From contig JBMOLJ010000078.1 of the NCBI GenBank assembly GCA_049324235.1, positions 1-6,775 of the forward strand: a DNA stretch of 6,775 nt, written 5' to 3'. Below, one piece after another: positions 4,594-6,775 of the stretch (position 1 is the stretch's first letter; the number at the start of each line of letters is the position of its first letter). The translations under genes and the position numbers were made by a program. Origin of the DNA: UBA1431 sp049324235 (GTDB lineage: Bacteria > Bacillota > Clostridia > Christensenellales > UBA1431). The notes under the pieces were generated by a model. That model saw only the letters and a program-made list of their open reading frames with translations, made no database searches and was not told the origin of the DNA.

Positions 4594-6282
4594 CTAGCGG
4601 CCCAGCTTGTATCCCTCTTTTTCCCAGATGGTCAGCCAGTCGCGCAAACGCTGCAGGAATTCCTCGTTGGAATCGGTACGCACCAGCATGCTGATGAGCT
4701 GCTCGGTCACTTCGGCGGTAGAGCCGGTGCTGAGTACGCGGCGCATGGCCCAGATGCCTTCGAATTCCTGCTGGTTTAAGAGCAGTTCCTCGCGGCGCGT
4801 GCCCGATTTGTTCAGGTCGATGGCGGGGAAGATGCGTTTTTCGCTCAGGCGGCGGTCCAGATGGATTTCCATGTTGCCCGTGCCTTTGAATTCCTCGTAG
4901 ATGATCTCGTCCATGCGGCTGCCGGTCTCCACCAGCGCTGTGGCGATGATGGTCAGGCTGCCCCCGTTTTCGATGTTGCGCGCGGCGCCGAAAAAGCGTT
5001 TGGGCTTATGTAATGCGCCGGGGTCCAGGCCGCCGGACAGTGTACGTCCGGTAGGCGGTATGGTAAGGTTATACGCACGCGCCAGCCGCGTGATCGAATC
5101 GAGCAGCACAACCACGTCTTTGCCGTGCTCAACAAGGCGCTGTGCGCGCTCCAGAACCATTTCCGCCACGCGCGTATGATGCTCGGGCAACTCGTCAAAC
5201 GTCGAAAAAATGACCTCGCCCTTGATGGAGCGCTGCATATCGGTAACTTCCTCGGGACGTTCGTCGATCAGGAGCACGATGAGTTCAACATCCGGGAAAT
5301 TGGTGGAAATGCTGTTTGCAATCTTTTTCAATAGAATGGTTTTACCGGCCTTGGGCGGCGCTACGATCATGCCGCGCTGTCCTTTTCCGATGGGCGCAAT
5401 CAGGTCGATAATGCGGATGGCCAGATCGCGAGAGAACTTCGGGTTCTCGAGCGTGAGGCGCTCATCAGGGTAGATGGGGACGAGTGAATCGAAGGGTTTG
5501 CGCGTAATCGCTTTCTCCACGTCTTCGCCGTTGATGGCCGTGATATAAAGCATTGCCAGGAGCTTTTCGCCTTCCTTGGTAGGACGCGTTTTGCCCGTAA
5601 CCTTGTCTCCGGTTTTCAGGTTGAACCTGCGTATCTGTGCGATGGAAACATATACGTCGCGGTTGCCGGGTAAATAATTCACACTCCGTAAAAAGCCGTA
5701 TCCGTCGGGATGCACTTCCAGCACGCCCTCGGCGTCACCGCAATCGCCCGTATTCAACAGTTCGGGGACCGCCGGGTTGGACGTTCCGTATTCCTTATTA
5801 TAGTAGCCGTCCCTGCGGCCGCGGTAATTATTCCCCTGCACGGGTACATTACGCACGCGCGGAACGGGCCTGTAGGGCTGCATGTGCGCGGAACCGTTTT
5901 CCTCGTCTTCGCTCCGCGTCTGAGACGTTTCCTCCGTCCGCCCCCGGGGAACTCCCCCGTTTTGCGCCTGAGGCGCTTCTGCGTTCCGCATCTGGGGAGT
6001 TTCCGCCGGTTTCTGCATTGGTTCCGGCTGCACGTCTGCGTTATCGGACATTTCGGTCTGCTGCCGGGGCTTGCGCCCCCTGCGCTTTGGCTGCTGTATC
6101 TCCTCCGCCTGCACGGCCTGACCGTCCGGCGGCTGCGGTTGTGCCTGAATAGGGGTTTGCGCCTTCATCAGTTCTTCAACAAGCTCCGCTTTCCTGAATT
6201 TGGCAATGGATTTAATACCTGCCTCTTTGGCAAGCTCTCTTAGCTCGGCTAATGACTTTTGCCGATATTGCGAGGCTTCCAA
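4594..6282 (-). CDS. rho: Transcription termination factor Rho with long low-complexity insertion
   Basis: Rho is a hexameric RNA-dependent ATPase that loads on nascent RNA and stops transcription. This protein is 562 residues with the start chosen here, against about 420 for Escherichia coli Rho. In order it has an N-terminal Rho_N helical domain (about 6-42, KSLAELRELAKEAGIKS), a Gln/Pro/Arg/Glu-rich insertion (about 43-175), a cold-shock RNA-binding domain (about 186-230, with GYGFLR at 194-199 and DVYVS at 209-213) and the motor domain. Walker A is APPKAGKT (308-315), the DERPEEV catalytic Glu is at 341, Walker B is VVVLLD with Asp395, the Q-loop region is SGGLDPGALHKPKRFF (416-431), and KGTGNMEIHLDRR follows at 466. 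The start is TTG at 6282 with AGGAGG eight nt upstream. A 25-residue in-frame extension to ATG 6357 lacks a ribosome binding site. The gene appears monocistronic with a long leader. Confidence 0.97.
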   Translation of the reverse strand: MEASQYRQKSLAELRELAKEAGIKSIAKFRKAELVEELMKAQTPIQAQPQPPDGQAVQAEEIQQPKRRGRKPRQQTEMSDNADVQPEPMQKPAETPQMRNAEAPQAQNGGVPRGRTEETSQTRSEDEENGSAHMQPYRPVPRVRNVPVQGNNYRGRRDGYYNKEYGTSNPAVPELLNTGDCGDAEGVLEVHPDGYGFLRSVNYLPGNRDVYVSIAQIRRFNLKTGDKVTGKTRPTKEGEKLLAMLYITAINGEDVEKAITRKPFDSLVPIYPDERLTLENPKFSRDLAIRIIDLIAPIGKGQRGMIVAPPKAGKTILLKKIANSISTNFPDVELIVLLIDERPEEVTDMQRSIKGEVIFSTFDELPEHHTRVAEMVLERAQRLVEHGKDVVVLLDSITRLARAYNLTIPPTGRTLSGGLDPGALHKPKRFFGAARNIENGGSLTIIATALVETGSRMDEIIYEEFKGTGNMEIHLDRRLSEKRIFPAIDLNKSGTRREELLLNQQEFEGIWAMRRVLSTGSTAEVTEQLISMLVRTDSNEEFLQRLRDWLTIWEKEGYKLGR

Positions 6283-6290
6283 TACGAGTA

Positions 6291-6297
6291 CCTCCTT
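6291..6297 (-). promoter_or_regulatory. Ribosome binding site of rho, decides the TTG start
   Basis: AAGGAGG is a near-perfect anti-16S match, 8 nt before TTG 6282. No ATG or GTG lies at a suitable distance; the upstream ATG at 6357 has no comparable site, and the next internal Met is far into the conserved Rho_N domain. Confidence 0.85.
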
Positions 6298-6441
6298 GAA
6301 TTTGAATGGCTTTATACTACAATATATACCAGCATGCACCAAAAATTTCCGCGGCATATCGTTTTACAACACAACCGTATCCTTTTTCTATGAGCAAAGC
6401 ATGGCATTATCATATTCTTTTGGATTCATAACTTAGAAGAT

Positions 6442-6471
6442 ATTATACTAAAGGTCAAGGAATTAAATGAA
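6442..6471 (-). promoter_or_regulatory. Possible secondary promoter of rho
   Basis: There is a perfect TATAAT at 6442-6447 on the minus strand, with a poor -35 (TTCATT at 6466-6471, spacer 18). TTGACC (6453-6458) is close by but only 5 nt away; paired with a 17-nt spacer it would need the weak -10 TAAGTT. This may be an AT-rich coincidence. Confidence 0.25.
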
Positions 6472-6518
6472 ATGGTGGTACAATAGAATAAGACTTTAAT
6501 GCTCGGACCTTCTCCGAT

Positions 6519-6548
6519 ATTATACCATCCTTTCCTGTGCCGCGTCAA
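6519..6548 (-). promoter_or_regulatory. Main sigma-A promoter of rho
   Basis: On the minus strand, -35 TTGACG (6543-6548, five of six consensus bases) is followed by an 18-nt spacer and TATAAT (6519-6524) preceded by TGG, an extended -10. Transcription should start near 6512, leaving a leader of about 230 nt before the rho TTG. Confidence 0.72.
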
Positions 6549-6775
6549 CTGGAGTAACGGTTGTTCAATACACCATTATTATGCCCGCAACCCTTCGTAT
6601 TAAACCGGTATTTATTTTATGCCCCTGCCCTGCGGGATATCCGTTCCGGCAACACATATGGCAGGTTCTATTATAATAAATCGGAAAAAACGTATGCAAA
6701 ATGAACTGTATTCTAAATTTTTTCAAATTTATCGTTAGAAAATTGAAAGGGGGGATGTGGGGGATCGCGATCCCA
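6549..6775. other. Gene-free region upstream of the rho promoter
   Basis: There are no supported reading frames. A TATAAT at 6670-6675 (minus strand) with TTGCAT at 6694-6699 and an 18-nt spacer may be a distal, weak promoter. TAAATTT-tttc-AAATTTA (6714-6731) is a small AT-only hairpin. The window then ends in copy B of the hairpin repeat. Confidence 0.4.
6746..6775 (-). repeat. REP-like hairpin with C-rich tail, copy B (cut by the window edge)
   Basis: GGGATCGCGATCCC (6761-6774) is a perfect 14-bp palindrome. Read on the minus strand it runs on into CCCACATCCCCCC, matching the layout of copy A at 4367-4398 in the opposite orientation. The two copies lie on either side of the rho unit. The palindrome cores differ (GATTTCAATC against GATCGCGATC), so the element is imperfectly conserved or the likeness is partly low-complexity. 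Confidence 0.45.

Larger units (their letters stand above)
6283..6512 (-). other. Long 5' leader of rho
   Basis: If the promoter at 6519-6548 is used, the rho message carries about 230 untranslated nt. I see no known riboswitch. A 13-codon frame (ATG 6429 to TAG 6388) has no ribosome binding site. Rho autoregulates through its leader in Escherichia coli, so a similar role is possible, but no clear attenuator hairpin or C-rich G-poor rut tract stands out. Confidence 0.4.

Noticed and set aside
5637..6243. Two plus-strand frames opposite the N-terminal half of rho
   Set aside because: Antisense to the conserved rho gene; the Arg/Pro/Ala-rich translations reflect the low-complexity insertion read backwards.
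6283..6357. 25-residue N-terminal extension of Rho starting at ATG 6357
   Set aside because: No ribosome binding site upstream, residues unlike Rho N-termini, and a near-perfect AGGAGG precedes the internal TTG 6282.
6388..6429. 13-residue leader peptide (MNPKEYDNAMLCS) upstream of rho
   Set aside because: No ribosome binding site and no codon pattern or attenuator that would explain a regulatory peptide.

Overview
This 6.8-kb window is a housekeeping stretch of a Gram-positive bacterium, most likely of the class Clostridia. The reasons are the gene order rho / rpmE / DUF1385 membrane protein / prmC / prfA, the strong AGGAGG-type ribosome binding sites, the frequent TTG starts, sigma-A promoters with TATAAT boxes, and a Rho with a long low-complexity N-terminal insertion. 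A moderate GC content (about half, by eye) would fit groups such as Christensenellales, but that placement is a guess. All six supported genes lie on the minus strand, so transcription runs from high to low coordinates.

In order of transcription: (1) 6283-6775 is a gene-free leader and promoter region for rho, with a good sigma-A promoter at 6519-6548 and a predicted leader of about 230 nt. (2) rho (4594-6282) is followed by two tandem intrinsic terminators (4531-4570 and 4470-4511). (3) 4173-4469 is a repeat-rich intergenic region upstream of a divergent deoC-family aldolase gene (3453-4172), which ends in a UUCG-capped hairpin terminator. (4) A strong extended -10 promoter at 3190-3217 drives rpmE (ribosomal protein L31). 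rpmE is followed by a hairpin and then by a tightly packed yqhQ(DUF1385)-prmC-prfA set, where yqhQ and prmC overlap by 3 nt and prmC and prfA are 21 nt apart.

Most of the genes concern the end of gene expression. Rho terminates transcription, RF1 (prfA) terminates translation at UAA/UAG, and PrmC methylates the GGQ glutamine of RF1, so enzyme and substrate are made from adjacent genes. L31 is a ribosomal protein. The DUF1385 protein is a conserved membrane protein of unknown role that travels with this cluster. The deoC-like aldolase is the metabolic outlier, placed between rho and rpmE.

I see no transposase, CRISPR array, tRNA/rRNA gene or defence system. The features that ordinary annotation does not explain are a pair of oppositely oriented hairpin-plus-C-tract repeats bracketing rho (4367-4398 and 6746-6775), several short direct repeats in the deoC upstream region (one of them duplicating the deoC ribosome binding site), and a hairpin between rpmE and yqhQ. 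These are modest leads; nothing here amounts to a convincing new system.
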